NCBI GenBank assembly: GCA_009780175.1
Contig: WRAO01000002.1
Location: 1 to 64,000 of the forward strand
From: Oscillospiraceae bacterium
GTDB lineage: Bacteria; Bacillota; Clostridia; Oscillospirales; Oscillospiraceae
Direction: 5' to 3'
DNA length: 64,000 nt
Both the position numbers and the translations under genes were made by a program. Below the pieces are notes generated by a model that worked only from the letters and a program-made list of their open reading frames with translations, was not told the origin of the DNA and ran no database searches. This document shows, piece by piece, positions 26,200-35,409 of the stretch (within the stretch, counting starts at the first letter, position 1; the number at the start of each line of letters is the position of its first letter).

Positions 26200-27330
26200 C
26201 TATAAGTCACTTTCTTCCTGCAACCACATTGAATATAGTTCTGAGGCTACAGCAACTTGAAGTATTTGCCCTTCATCATATCCATTCTGCCGTGCTTGAT
26301 TAAGTGCGAGAGAAACTCTAGGATGTTCTTTCAGTAAATCAGTATCTATCTCTCTATAGTGCTCACTTACAAAGCTCTCAAAACGTTTTCGCTCTTCATC
26401 ATCATGGAATATTAAGAAAAGATGTATATGTATTTTAAACATTCCAAAATCATATGCTAAGCTTCCAGAGGTCAGTATTTTCAATAACTTACCTTCTAAT
26501 TCCGAAAGTACATAATAATCATAGAAAAAACTAGAAAATATCATGAATCCACTTCTACGAGGATAAGGAAGATAGAGGCTTCCCCCATCAACACTCATTA
26601 TGCCCGTCTCATAAATCGTAGTTCCAGCATATAGCAATTTTATCAAAGCAAACCTCATCTCCGGGCGCAAGTAGTACGCCCCTTGGGGCTCCCAACCACT
26701 TCTTAATTCATCAGCTTCTATCCTAAATTCGGGAAGTATCTTATGAAATGCAGGTTTAAGATTTCCAAAATCATGCTCCCACTGATCATACTCATCAAGC
26801 AAGATCAAATACCTATCAAAAATATTTGCATCTAATCCAAAGCGTCTTTTCCAAAGTGCTTCCACATGATGAATATCCGCACTACTATTTTTAGGAGTAT
26901 TAGTATCTTGAACTCTTGTATAGATGTTATTCCCAAAGACTCCTTGATAATTTTCAGTCAGATAATATGGTGTGTGACGATCAAAGTGTATAATCAACAC
27001 ATCAACCTCAAAAATATCAAACTCTATTGTTTCCACGCTAACGGTAGGACGAATCCCACCCGCAAACTTTTTTTCACGCAAAAAATCAACAATATTTGCA
27101 GTGCTTTTACGATTCCGGTCAGAATTTATTCCACATATTGAAAAGTCTTGCCCCTCATCCACGCCAATAATAATATAGCCATCACGGCTCTCCAAGTTAT
27201 TTGCCATGCAAATAATATCATGGAGCAAATCTGCTTTTTTGCTGTGCGTATACCATTCACGCTTAAAATCCCAATAGCCACCTTCTTGTTTAAGATGGAT
27301 TAATTTTAATATAAGCTCTTTTTCAACCAA
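26200..27330 (-). CDS. Schlafen AlbA_2-domain putative DNA/ATP-binding protein
   Basis: 376 residues from a TTG at 27330. The first 150 residues match the AlbA_2 pattern: YWDFKREWY, LLHDIICMANNLESRDGYIIIGVDE and DFSICGI, with FEVDVLIIHFDRHTPYYL closing the domain. The rest shows no family I know. AlbA_2 proteins include regulators, helicase-like factors and some anti-phage effectors; the role here is open. Clearly more AT-rich than the genes on both sides, in line with horizontal acquisition. It stands alone with a perfect hairpin downstream. Confidence 0.7.
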   Translation of the reverse strand: MVEKELILKLIHLKQEGGYWDFKREWYTHSKKADLLHDIICMANNLESRDGYIIIGVDEGQDFSICGINSDRNRKSTANIVDFLREKKFAGGIRPTVSVETIEFDIFEVDVLIIHFDRHTPYYLTENYQGVFGNNIYTRVQDTNTPKNSSADIHHVEALWKRRFGLDANIFDRYLILLDEYDQWEHDFGNLKPAFHKILPEFRIEADELRSGWEPQGAYYLRPEMRFALIKLLYAGTTIYETGIMSVDGGSLYLPYPRRSGFMIFSSFFYDYYVLSELEGKLLKILTSGSLAYDFGMFKIHIHLFLIFHDDEERKRFESFVSEHYREIDTDLLKEHPRVSLALNQARQNGYDEGQILQVAVASELYSMWLQEESDL

Positions 27331-27398
27331 TGTTATCCCACCGCCCTTTCTATAATAGCACTCGCAATCACCTTAGCCCCAACTACAACCACACCCCC

Positions 27399-28091
27399 CT
27401 ACCCCAAAATAAACCGCCGCACCCGCCCCTCCTCCGCCCCCGGATTGAGCGCCAACACCCGCTCCGTGATCGCCTGTATGGCATCCGCCGCAGAAATCTC
27501 CTCCGCCCGACAAAACATCTCCTCACCCCAAAACTGCTCCGTCGTACAAAACACCGTAGCCGGCATCCCATGCGGCACCCCCATCTGCGACAGCCTCTGC
27601 TGCTCCCCGCATATGGTAAGATACAATTTCATCTGTAGTTCCGTCAAAGCCCGATCAAACTTCGACTTCTCCTCCCGCGAAAACCCCGCCAGCCGCTTAA
27701 TCTCATCCACCGGCAAACGCCCATGCTTGGAGACAACCTCATAAATCCGCTTCGCCACCTGACTGACAGACCCCTCAAAATACGCGTCCTCAAACGAGAA
27801 CCCCTCCCGCCGCGCCGCCAAAAAATAAGGATACCATTCCCGCGTAATATACCCGCCCTTGCGAAAAAACACCTTCGCATACGCAATATCCCGCCGCTCT
27901 TCCAACACCCGCATCCGCCAAGCCCACGGATCCGTATCAATATCCCCCGTATGCCACCGAATCGGACTATCCGCCGGCTCTTCATTCCAATCAAAGGGAA
28001 TCAACCCAAATACCCCCTCATGATTCCCCCCAAACACAGAAAACCCCGCATCCAATAACGCGGCACAAAAATCCCCATAATTCCGAATCAT
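27399..28091 (-). CDS. AlkZ-related protein (probable winged-helix DNA-binding fold)
   Basis: 230 residues from the ATG at 28091, 9 nt after AAGGGG; the longer frame to 28181 starts inside repeat U. HTGDIDTDPWAWRMRVLEERRD followed by IAYAKVFFRKGGYITREWYPYFLAARR resembles proteins annotated as AlkZ-related, a group linked to the HTH_42 DNA glycosylases but lacking a proven activity. KRIYEVVSKHGRLPVDEIKRLAGF looks like a winged helix. I am moderately sure of the family and not of any function. Confidence 0.55.
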   Translation of the reverse strand: MIRNYGDFCAALLDAGFSVFGGNHEGVFGLIPFDWNEEPADSPIRWHTGDIDTDPWAWRMRVLEERRDIAYAKVFFRKGGYITREWYPYFLAARREGFSFEDAYFEGSVSQVAKRIYEVVSKHGRLPVDEIKRLAGFSREEKSKFDRALTELQMKLYLTICGEQQRLSQMGVPHGMPATVFCTTEQFWGEEMFCRAEEISAADAIQAITERVLALNPGAEEGRVRRFILG

Positions 28092-28157
28092 CCAATCCAA
28101 CCCCTTCTCGATACCATACTTCCGAGCATGACCAGTTACGCTGTCAGTTGCCCCATC

Positions 28158-28225
28158 CGTCATTGCGGGCTTGACCCGCAATCTCTTCTTAATTGCCGTA
28201 GATTGCGGGTCAAGCCCGCAATGAC
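28158..28225. repeat. Inverted intergenic repeat, family U (copy 2)
   Basis: CATTGCGGGCTTGACCCGCA and its inverse are separated by about 20 nt. It lies between the DUF1905 gene and the AlkZ-related gene. Confidence 0.8.
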
Positions 28226-28264
28226 AAAACTTGCCCTCTCCCTAAATTCCCACAGCACCAGCCC

Positions 28265-28555
28265 CTACTCCCGCTCCCAAACCACCACCCGCACCCGATC
28301 CCCCGGCCCCTTCCCAATCTTCTCCCGAATCTCCTTCAACACCCCGATGATATAACAAATCGACCCATCCGGATTCCTCACACCCATATTCACCACGCTC
28401 CCCGCATACGGCACCCCATCAAAAGTGGCGCACACCTTCACCCGCCCCTTCCCAAACTCCGCCCGCACATCATAGGGAAAGGGCACATACGCCCCACCCT
28501 TGCCAATCTCAGACGCCATAATCACCGCGTCATATTCATACCGCTTCTCATTCAT
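28265..28555 (-). CDS. DUF1905 domain-containing protein
   Basis: 96 residues, the full size of a DUF1905 beta-barrel. YEYDAVIMASEIGKGGAYVPFPYDV, AEFGKGRVKVCATFDGVPYAGSVV and the end KIGKGPGDRVRVVVWER are its three conserved blocks. The function of the family is unknown. It lies 10 bp after a lipoprotein gene, probably on one mRNA. Confidence 0.88.
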   Translation of the reverse strand: MNEKRYEYDAVIMASEIGKGGAYVPFPYDVRAEFGKGRVKVCATFDGVPYAGSVVNMGVRNPDGSICYIIGVLKEIREKIGKGPGDRVRVVVWERE

Positions 28556-28565
28556 CTCTTCTCCC

Positions 28566-30071
28566 TCACCAATTCGGCCCCAAAAGCTCCGTCACCACAG
28601 CCCCCAAGTCAATCCCCATATACCAACCAAACTCCTCCAAAACCGCGCGATCTTCGCTATGGAAGAGGTCCAGATAAAACACCATCTCCAGCCGAACCAC
28701 GTCGCCCGTCCCATAGACCTCCTGCCCCAAATACACAAACACCCGCGTAAGCCCCGCCGCCGTCTGCTCCACAACCGCCAAAGCCGCAATATCCCGACTC
28801 TCATTCGTCCGCAGCGCGCTAAACGTCAGCCACGAATCCGGCAAGAAATACTCCACCCGATCCCGCTCCACCGCCAGCAAAATCGCCTCCACCGCGTTCC
28901 GGTTGCCCAGCAAACTATAAAACATCTCAATCGCGTCCGCATCCACAAACAGATGATACGCCACACCGCTCACAAAACTCCGATCAATCACCGCCACCAT
29001 ATACTCACGCTCATCCCCATCCCCAAGCGCAACCATGCGCAGCAAGGAATCCTCCTCCAACGCGTGCCCAACCAGAATCAGCGTCTCCAGATCATAAGCA
29101 ATCGCAATATCCAGCGGCTCCCCAGGGCTAACCCCCGGCCTCTGCACACCAAAAATCGCATCGAAATCAACGTTCATCAACAATTCCGCCAACGCATCCT
29201 CCGTCAAAGCGTTGCCCGGAACCGACACAAACGGAACCGGCTCCACCGTAAACCCAAACTCCGCCCGCATCTGGAGCGCCCCGGGTATCTCCAATTCAAT
29301 CGACTGATAAAAACTATCCTCCACCCGCGCCGTCGCCATCACCACCCGCGCATGGGTCAGGTCCGCAGACGCCAACAAAGCCCCCACATCCCCGACAACG
29401 CCCCCCATCGGCGTCCCGCCCCCCGCGATCGAATGGTCCTCCTGCGGGATAAACTGCGCCAAAAGCGCCCCCATCTCAGCAGTCAGCCCCCGCACATCTT
29501 CCCCACTGACCGTCACAACAAACGCGTTCCCCTGCCGCGTCAAAAACGGCTCCACATTCATCCCGCCAAAGAAATCCGCCGGCGCAAACACCGTTTCCTC
29601 AAACGTCCCCCCGTAAGGGACAAGCAAATAGCCATACCCCTCCAGCAAATCTTCCAAATAGTCAGACAAGTCCAACCCAAACTGCGCAAAAATAGGCCGC
29701 AGCATAAAGTCCAGCAGAGACGTAAGCCCGACATACATCGCCCCATCCGCAAGCACCATGTCCAGATCAAACATCGGCGTCCCATCCGCCTGCCGATACA
29801 AATACCGCGCCTGCATCCTCTGGTCCGCATAAGAAACCGTACCTTCCACGGAAAAACGCAAGGGCATAAAATCCGCAAACTGAAAATCCGCACTCCCGAG
29901 CAAAGCCGGCTCCAACGAAAGCGTCACATTCCCGCGAAACCAATACTCCCGCAGCCCCGCCATCTCATGAAGCAAAGCCTCATACGCCTCCAAATCCGAC
30001 GTCCCCCCGCACCCACCAAGCACCCCCACGAGGAGCACCAAAAGCAATAACACAATCGCAAGTCTTTTCAT
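28566..30071 (-). CDS. Large hypothetical lipoprotein
   Basis: 501 residues. Signal peptide and lipobox VLGGC (Cys about 21), so membrane-anchored and exported. The mature part is acidic and repetitive in character, with LSLEPALLGSADFQF, YLYRQADGTPMFDLDMVLADGAMYVGL and VVTVSGEDVRGLTAEM. Its alternation of short beta-strand stretches suggests a LolA-like or DUF-type outer fold, which is a guess. AGGAGG precedes the ATG. Likely co-transcribed with the DUF1905 gene. Confidence 0.7.
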   Translation of the reverse strand: MKRLAIVLLLLVLLVGVLGGCGGTSDLEAYEALLHEMAGLREYWFRGNVTLSLEPALLGSADFQFADFMPLRFSVEGTVSYADQRMQARYLYRQADGTPMFDLDMVLADGAMYVGLTSLLDFMLRPIFAQFGLDLSDYLEDLLEGYGYLLVPYGGTFEETVFAPADFFGGMNVEPFLTRQGNAFVVTVSGEDVRGLTAEMGALLAQFIPQEDHSIAGGGTPMGGVVGDVGALLASADLTHARVVMATARVEDSFYQSIELEIPGALQMRAEFGFTVEPVPFVSVPGNALTEDALAELLMNVDFDAIFGVQRPGVSPGEPLDIAIAYDLETLILVGHALEEDSLLRMVALGDGDEREYMVAVIDRSFVSGVAYHLFVDADAIEMFYSLLGNRNAVEAILLAVERDRVEYFLPDSWLTFSALRTNESRDIAALAVVEQTAAGLTRVFVYLGQEVYGTGDVVRLEMVFYLDLFHSEDRAVLEEFGWYMGIDLGAVVTELLGPNW

Positions 30072-30213
30072 GCCGACCTCCTCCGCCTCTTTGCGAGCAG
30101 TATATCATGTCTCCCACTCATTTTTCAATGACTCGTTCCCCAATTCGCATTTTTATTTAGTATACTACATTATCAGAAATCCCGTTTTTCTGATATTCTT
30201 AGAGTGTACTCCA

Positions 30214-30256
30214 AAACAAAAACGCGGACCCAAGGCACAGCCTCAGACCCGCGTTT
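30214..30256 (-). terminator. Terminator of the tetR-ABC exporter operon
   Basis: Minus-strand AACGCGG, an inner paired region, CCGCGTT then TTTGTTTT. Confidence 0.8.
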
Positions 30257-30270
30257 CCCATCGCACAAAC

Positions 30271-31884
30271 CTACGATCCACTCACCACATCACGCCGCCG
30301 ATACCCCACAAACCCCAGCACAATCAGCACAAACGCGATCCCGGTGAGTATCCCGAGCACCACAAAGTTCTGCTCCTCTAATGGCAATCGCGGAATATTC
30401 CCAAAGGGCGAAATCCGCAAAGTCCACTCCGGGAACCCAGCCAAGCTCCCCATATAAACCACAAAGAAACTCAGCCCAAGATACCCATAAGCCAGCCCAC
30501 TCTTCTTCGGGAAAAATCCGATCAGCAGAGCGGCCAACCCAAGCAGCACCCAAATCGCCGGCAGATAATTGAGCGCCGCCAACAGCTGGTCCCAAAACGC
30601 CGGCGCCGGATCCATCACCATCGAAGCCGTCCCCCAAAAACTCAGAATCGTCAAAAGCTGAAACAGAATACTCCCCAAAAACGCAATCCCAAAATAAGCC
30701 CCAAACATCTGATACCGGCTCACGCTCCCGCTATACACCTGCTCCAAAAACCCGTGGCTCTCCTCCCCCCGCAGCCGAAGCATCAGCGAAACCACCGGAA
30801 TCGTCGCCACCACAGACATGATAATCATCAGCAGTCCCATAAACTGCTCCGTGTAAGACAGCCCATCCATCGCCCCAGCGGCAAACATCTCCTGCAGCCA
30901 CTCACTGCTCGCAATAAACGTGTCCATCTCATTCATCACCGACCCATACATCACCCCAAACAGCACAAGGACAAAACCCCAAATCAATATCGTCGTCTTC
31001 GAAAGCCGAAGCGCAAGTCCCAACGGCCCCCGCAAAAGCCGACCTCCATGCCGTCTCCCGGGCCGGGCGGCAACCATACCCTGCCCCAAATCCCGCGTCT
31101 TCGCCAGCACCAGCGCCAAAATCGCCAGCACCGCAAACGCCCCAAGCAACACCCAAATGGGCCAGAGAACATTCTCCACAAACGCCTGCGCCTGCGATGT
31201 GAGCCCCAGCGGCGAGATCAGAGACAACGCCTCCACGCTCACATCCCCCACAGCCCGGAGCATATACGCGAGCATCAAAAACAAAAGCGACATCCCAGAC
31301 GCCGTACGATTATTGCTCGAAAGCTGGCAAAACACAGCCGTCACAGCCGCAAACACCAACCCCGCCGCCCCCATCGCCGCTCCAAATACCAAGGCGCCGC
31401 GGAGATCAATCCCCGCAATCCCAAACGCCGCCATCCCAAGCCCAATCAGCGCAGCCATGACAAAATTGATCTTCACCGCCACCAACAAGGTAGCCATCAG
31501 ATTCGAAAGCCGCCCAACCGGCAAAGACCGCACCAACTCCAGCCTTCCCAGTTCCTCATCCTGCCGCGTATGCCGCGTGACAAGGAAAATATTCATCGCC
31601 CCCGCCGCCAGCGCCATAATCACCAGCATAAAGTTCGCATACATGGCCCCCATATGGTAATCATCCAACCCAAACGGCGGCCCCACCATCGCGATCATGG
31701 CCGGATTCTCCATCATCGCCCCCATCATGCGCAGTTCTTGCGGATCCCCAAACATGTTATAAAACAGCGGCACGCAAGCCACCGTAAACCCCACAATCCC
31801 AAGCACCCAAGCCGGAATACGAATCCGATCCCGCCTGAAAATAAATAGCACAAGCGCCCGCGTACCCGAAAACAGACGTTTCAC
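30271..31884 (-). CDS. ABC-2-type exporter permease (polyketide-antibiotic exporter-like)
   Basis: 537 residues from the GTG at 31884, which follows GGGAGG; the longer frame is rejected. About twelve membrane helices in two related halves. FIFRRDRIRIPAWVLGI near the start and RHTRQDEELGRLELVRSLPVGR in the first loop are typical of the COG3559 group, named for TnrB3-type antibiotic exporters. It works with the ATPase encoded 14 bp upstream and is controlled by the TetR gene at the head of the operon. The substrate is unknown; a toxic hydrophobic compound is plausible from the setting. Confidence 0.82.
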   Translation of the reverse strand: MKRLFSGTRALVLFIFRRDRIRIPAWVLGIVGFTVACVPLFYNMFGDPQELRMMGAMMENPAMIAMVGPPFGLDDYHMGAMYANFMLVIMALAAGAMNIFLVTRHTRQDEELGRLELVRSLPVGRLSNLMATLLVAVKINFVMAALIGLGMAAFGIAGIDLRGALVFGAAMGAAGLVFAAVTAVFCQLSSNNRTASGMSLLFLMLAYMLRAVGDVSVEALSLISPLGLTSQAQAFVENVLWPIWVLLGAFAVLAILALVLAKTRDLGQGMVAARPGRRHGGRLLRGPLGLALRLSKTTILIWGFVLVLFGVMYGSVMNEMDTFIASSEWLQEMFAAGAMDGLSYTEQFMGLLMIIMSVVATIPVVSLMLRLRGEESHGFLEQVYSGSVSRYQMFGAYFGIAFLGSILFQLLTILSFWGTASMVMDPAPAFWDQLLAALNYLPAIWVLLGLAALLIGFFPKKSGLAYGYLGLSFFVVYMGSLAGFPEWTLRISPFGNIPRLPLEEQNFVVLGILTGIAFVLIVLGFVGYRRRDVVSGS

Positions 31885-31898
31885 TCTCGCTCCCTCCC

Positions 31899-32777
31899 CT
31901 ATTCGTAGTGCCGCATAAAAAGCTGTTCCAGCGTCGGTGGCGTACATTCCAGCGTCAAAATCCCATGCTGCCCCAAATACGCAATCGTCTGCCCCAACAG
32001 CTCCGAATCCACATTAAACATCACACTACCCGAAGCCTCCGCCAAAACATCATGAATCCCCGGCAACGCAGCCAGCCCACTCAAAGGATGCTGCGTCCGC
32101 ACCGTGATACTGGTCCGCGTCAAATGCCTAAGCTCCTGCATCGTCCCGCTCTCAATCACCTCACCCTGCCGGATGATGCTCACCTTATCACAAAGCCGCT
32201 CCACTTCCTGCAAAATATGGCTCGACAGCAACACGCTCTTCCCCTGATCCTTGACCTCCTGCACACACTGTTGAAACACCTGCTCCATCAGCGGATCAAG
32301 CCCCGAAGTCGGCTCATCCAAAATGTAAAGGTCCGCCTCCGAAGCAAACGCCGCCACCAAAGCCACCTTCTGCCGATTCCCCTTGGAGTAAGTCCGGCAT
32401 TTCTTCGAAGGATCCAAATCAAACCGCTGAATCAACTCTTCCCGATACGATTTATTCTCCCGACACCGCAGCCGCGTAAAGAGATCAATGACCTCCCCCC
32501 CGGTGAGATTCGGCCAAAGATTCACATCCCCCGGCACATAGGCAATCCGGTTATGAATATCCACCGCGTGGTGCCACGCATCCAGCCCAAACACCGACAC
32601 CTTGCCCTCCGTCGCCTGCAAAATCCCAAGGAGGACCCGGATCGTCGTGCTCTTCCCCGCCCCATTCGGCCCGATGAAGCCATACACCTCACCCGCCTTC
32701 ACCTCAAGATTCACACCCCGAAGCGCCTCAAATTTCCCAAACCGTTTCGTCAAGTTTTGCACAGAGATAACAGACAT
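31899..32777 (-). CDS. ABC exporter ATP-binding protein
   Basis: 292 residues. Walker A GPNGAGKSTT, signature YSKGNRQKVAL (a YSKGN variant of LSGGQ common in drug exporters), Walker B LYILDEPTSGLDP and switch His in LLSSHILQE. A C-terminal extension of about 80 residues resembles the tails of CcmA/DrrA-type ATPases. It begins one base after the tetR stop. Partner of the two-part permease downstream. Confidence 0.9.
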   Translation of the reverse strand: MSVISVQNLTKRFGKFEALRGVNLEVKAGEVYGFIGPNGAGKSTTIRVLLGILQATEGKVSVFGLDAWHHAVDIHNRIAYVPGDVNLWPNLTGGEVIDLFTRLRCRENKSYREELIQRFDLDPSKKCRTYSKGNRQKVALVAAFASEADLYILDEPTSGLDPLMEQVFQQCVQEVKDQGKSVLLSSHILQEVERLCDKVSIIRQGEVIESGTMQELRHLTRTSITVRTQHPLSGLAALPGIHDVLAEASGSVMFNVDSELLGQTIAYLGQHGILTLECTPPTLEQLFMRHYE

Positions 32778-33437
32778 TTACCCTTCCCCCTTATAAAATA
32801 ATTTCTTCAAATCTTCCATGAAGAGATCACACTCTCTCCAATACCCATCCATATCCAGCTCCGAAACCCGCCCATCATACCGCTGCCGCACAATCCCAAT
32901 CAAATGCTGCGTATACCCCTCAATCGCAAACCCAATCGCCGCAATCAACCGCTCTCGCGGAATATCCTCCCTGAGCGGCGAAGGATCCGCCTTTGCAAAC
33001 AACTCCTGCACCACCATCCGCTCCCGGACGGACAACAGCCGCGCATACCGGCCCTCCATCCCCTCCGTCACCCGAACTTCCTCCGGATGTAGATACAGCC
33101 GCCCCAAAAAGTCCATCAAAACCGGGTCTTCCAGATATAATTCCATCTTCACCCGCATCGTATGCTGAAATGTCTCAAGTATCCCCAGTCGCTCCGGATG
33201 ATGGAGCAGCCGCGCACAAACCCCCTCCATCTTCTCACTCACCTGATCGAGCAGCGCCTGATACAGCTCCAACTTCGAGCCAAAATAGTAAAACAGCATC
33301 CCCTTGCCAATCCCCGCCGCCTGCACGATCCGATTGGTCGAGGCCTTCTCATACCCAAACTCCGCAAACTCCGCCATCGCCGCGTGAAAAATCGCTCTCC
33401 GCTTCTCCTCCGGCAATGCCAAAAACGCCTCCGTCAC
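32778..33437 (-). CDS. TetR family transcriptional repressor of the ABC exporter operon
   Basis: 219 residues from the GTG at 33437, with AAGG 5 nt upstream. RRAIFHAAMAEFAEFGYEKASTNRIVQAAGIGKGMLFYYFGSKLELYQ is the canonical TetR helix-turn-helix. The C-terminal domain is the TetR_C ligand-binding type. It is the first gene of the tetR-ATPase-permease operon, and the promoter carries two matching palindromes, so self-repression relieved by a transported compound is likely. Confidence 0.9.
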   Translation of the reverse strand: MTEAFLALPEEKRRAIFHAAMAEFAEFGYEKASTNRIVQAAGIGKGMLFYYFGSKLELYQALLDQVSEKMEGVCARLLHHPERLGILETFQHTMRVKMELYLEDPVLMDFLGRLYLHPEEVRVTEGMEGRYARLLSVRERMVVQELFAKADPSPLREDIPRERLIAAIGFAIEGYTQHLIGIVRQRYDGRVSELDMDGYWRECDLFMEDLKKLFYKGEG

Positions 33438-33464
33438 AACACCTTCCCCCTTCCCGCAACAATC

Positions 33465-33515
33465 GACCACTTCGGTCTATGCGAAAACTATACCACGTTC
33501 GACCACCCCGGTCAA
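33465..33515 (-). promoter_or_regulatory. tetR promoter with two operator-like palindromes
   Basis: Minus-strand TTGACC, 17 nt, TATAGT. GACCACTTCGGTC (33465-33477) and GACCACCCCGGTC (33501-33513) share 4-bp inverted arms and most of their centre. One overlaps the -35 box and the other lies around the start of transcription. Confidence 0.7.
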
Positions 33516-33541
33516 TAGCTTTTTCAAATTTCTCAATAAGC

Positions 33542-33574
33542 AAAAACCCCGAAGGCAATACCTCCGAGGCTTTT
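33542..33574 (-). terminator. Terminator downstream of the first LCP gene
   Basis: Minus-strand CCTCGGAGG, TATTG, CCTTCGGGG then TTTTTGC. It separates the LCP gene from the tetR promoter. Confidence 0.7.
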
Positions 33575-33603
33575 TCTATTGGCAAATCATATCACACCTT
33601 GTA

Positions 33604-33778
33604 AGGGCGCGGTCATTTGCCGTCCGCATATTTCATATGGCACACCGTTAGGCTCCTTTTCCAAAGGAGCTGCCACAGGCATTCCTTCCGCCGTTCCAAT
33701 CGGCTTGCGGCTTCGCCTTGTCCTCTTGGGGCGTCAGTTATGTCAGCGCAGCTGACTAAGGACTGCCCTTTTCCACAA
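33604..33778. repeat. Intergenic repeat, family S (copy 2)
   Basis: GGCTCCTTTTCCAAAGGAGC, TGCCACAGGCATTCCTTCCG, GGGGCGTCAG and a closing CAGCGCAGCTGAC palindrome. A related inverted copy is at 52017-52195. The space from 33516 to 33781 holds no gene. Confidence 0.65.
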
Positions 33779-33781
33779 CCC

Positions 33782-35089
33782 CTACCCCGCCGTCAGCGAC
33801 CGATCCCCGCCAACCAGCTGTATCGTCCCATCCCACACCCGCGTATATACGCGCACATTCTCCTCCGTCACCGGCACCTGGAATGGGTTGAGATACCTGT
33901 TCACCATCACGAGCCAAGGCTCCAACTCCAAAATCACATAATTCCCGCCAAACATCCAAACATCCACCTCAACCGGCATCGTGTGGAAGTTGATATTCTC
34001 TCTATCCATCCCCATCAATTGTTGACCAAACCAAACGAGATTGCCAAACGTCAGGTCCGTATGCACATGCTCCGAAAAAATCCGCACAAACTCCGGAATC
34101 CGCGCAATGTTGCGCACCCGCAGCACTTCATCCGCCACAGCCCCCAAAAACGCCTGCTGATTCGCCATCCGCCCAATATCCGTCGGCCCCGACCCGTCGT
34201 TATTCTGCCGAAACCGCACCAAGCCCATCGCCTGCACCCCATCGAGCGTCTGAACCCCCGGCCACAGGTCAATGTGCAAGGGCGGGCTGTCAAACGGGTC
34301 ATCATAAATCATCCGCTCCGGCACATCAAACGTAACCCCGCCCAAAGCGTCTACCACCTCGATAAACCCGGGCAAGTTCACCCGCATGTAAAAGTCCGGC
34401 CGAAAGCCCACAAGCCGCTCCACCTCATCCAGAAGCCGCTCCATCGACCCACCCGTCCCGGAAAATACCCCGTTGATCTTCGGCACATTCCACCCCGGCA
34501 AGTCCACCAAGGTATCCCGCGCAATACTCGCCACGTCAATGCGCCCATTGTCCACATCCACCGTAGCCAGCATCAAAGTATTCGAAAGCCCCAACGACCC
34601 CACATTGTTCTGCCCCGCGATCAGAATCGTAATAGGCCGCCTCGTCTCCCCCGGCGGCACCGCTGGGTTGCTGGGCGTAACGTAAGGCCCCGACGACCCC
34701 GGACCATTCACCACCGGCTCCTCGGGAAGAAAGTTCCACAACGCATAAACCCCACCCACAGAAACCAGGACGAGAATCAAAAAAATCGCCAAAACCCGCC
34801 GACCCCGACCACCCCGCCTCCTCCGCACAGGAGCCGCCGGAGCCTTATAGTCGTCGTAATCGTCATATCTCTCGTCGTCCCAATAGTCTCTATCGGCTTC
34901 TTCCGCTTGCCAATCCCGACCATGTCTCTCCTCATAGTTCGCTACCGCGGCCTCATACTCCTCGAAATCGTCGTATGCCTCGTGCTCTTCATATCTCTTG
35001 TACTCTCTGCGGGCATCTTCTCGTTCCCGCCCTCGACCACGCTTTTCCCCATAATGAGCCGCGTCCCGCTTATTTCCAAATAATTTCAT
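33782..35089 (-). CDS. LytR-CpsA-Psr (LCP) family cell-wall glycopolymer transferase
   Basis: 435 residues from the ATG at 35089 (GGAGG 11 nt upstream). A 100-residue, highly charged cytoplasmic head full of Glu, Arg and Tyr leads to one membrane segment (VLAIFLILVLVSVGGVYAL). The LCP domain follows: ILIAGQNNVGSLGLSNTLMLATVDVDNGRIDVASIARDTLV, VDALGGVTFDVPERMIYDDP and VRFRQNNDGSGPTDIGRMANQQ. Relatives attach teichoic acids or capsule to peptidoglycan. The catalytic Arg and Asp are in place. It is a tandem duplicate of the next gene. Confidence 0.9.
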   Translation of the reverse strand: MKLFGNKRDAAHYGEKRGRGREREDARREYKRYEEHEAYDDFEEYEAAVANYEERHGRDWQAEEADRDYWDDERYDDYDDYKAPAAPVRRRRGGRGRRVLAIFLILVLVSVGGVYALWNFLPEEPVVNGPGSSGPYVTPSNPAVPPGETRRPITILIAGQNNVGSLGLSNTLMLATVDVDNGRIDVASIARDTLVDLPGWNVPKINGVFSGTGGSMERLLDEVERLVGFRPDFYMRVNLPGFIEVVDALGGVTFDVPERMIYDDPFDSPPLHIDLWPGVQTLDGVQAMGLVRFRQNNDGSGPTDIGRMANQQAFLGAVADEVLRVRNIARIPEFVRIFSEHVHTDLTFGNLVWFGQQLMGMDRENINFHTMPVEVDVWMFGGNYVILELEPWLVMVNRYLNPFQVPVTEENVRVYTRVWDGTIQLVGGDRSLTAG

Positions 35090-35205
35090 AAGGAGTATAT
35101 CCTCCAAAATATCGTCAGAATCCGATCAAAAATCCAATACCAGTATACCACACATACCCCCACTTTGCACCCTCCTTGTATAGACGACCGCCGGCCCCAC
35201 AAGGT

Positions 35206-35310
35206 TCCTTTCTCAAAAGAACTGCCACAGACACTCCTTCCGCCGAGCCACTCACTTCGCTTTTGGGGCGTCAATCGCGCCAGCGAAAGCGGACTGCAGA
35301 TTACCCGTCT
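35206..35310. repeat. Intergenic repeat, family S (copy 3)
   Basis: CCTTTCTCAAAAGAACTGCC, CTCCTTCCGCC and TTTTGGGGCGTCA follow the same order as copy 2, but the stretch is diverged. It lies between the two LCP genes. Confidence 0.5.
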
Positions 35311-35360
35311 TCCAGCATTCGCCCGCACCCCATAACGCCTTCTCCAGACTTCCCCACCCA

Positions 35361-35397
35361 AAAAACAAACCCCCGAAGACTCGCCTCCGGGGGTTCC
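35361..35397 (-). terminator. Terminator after the second LCP gene
   Basis: Minus-strand CCCCCGGAG, loop, CTTCGGGGG then TTTGTTTTTTG. Confidence 0.8.
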
Positions 35398-35409
35398 CTT
35401 CAACACTCG

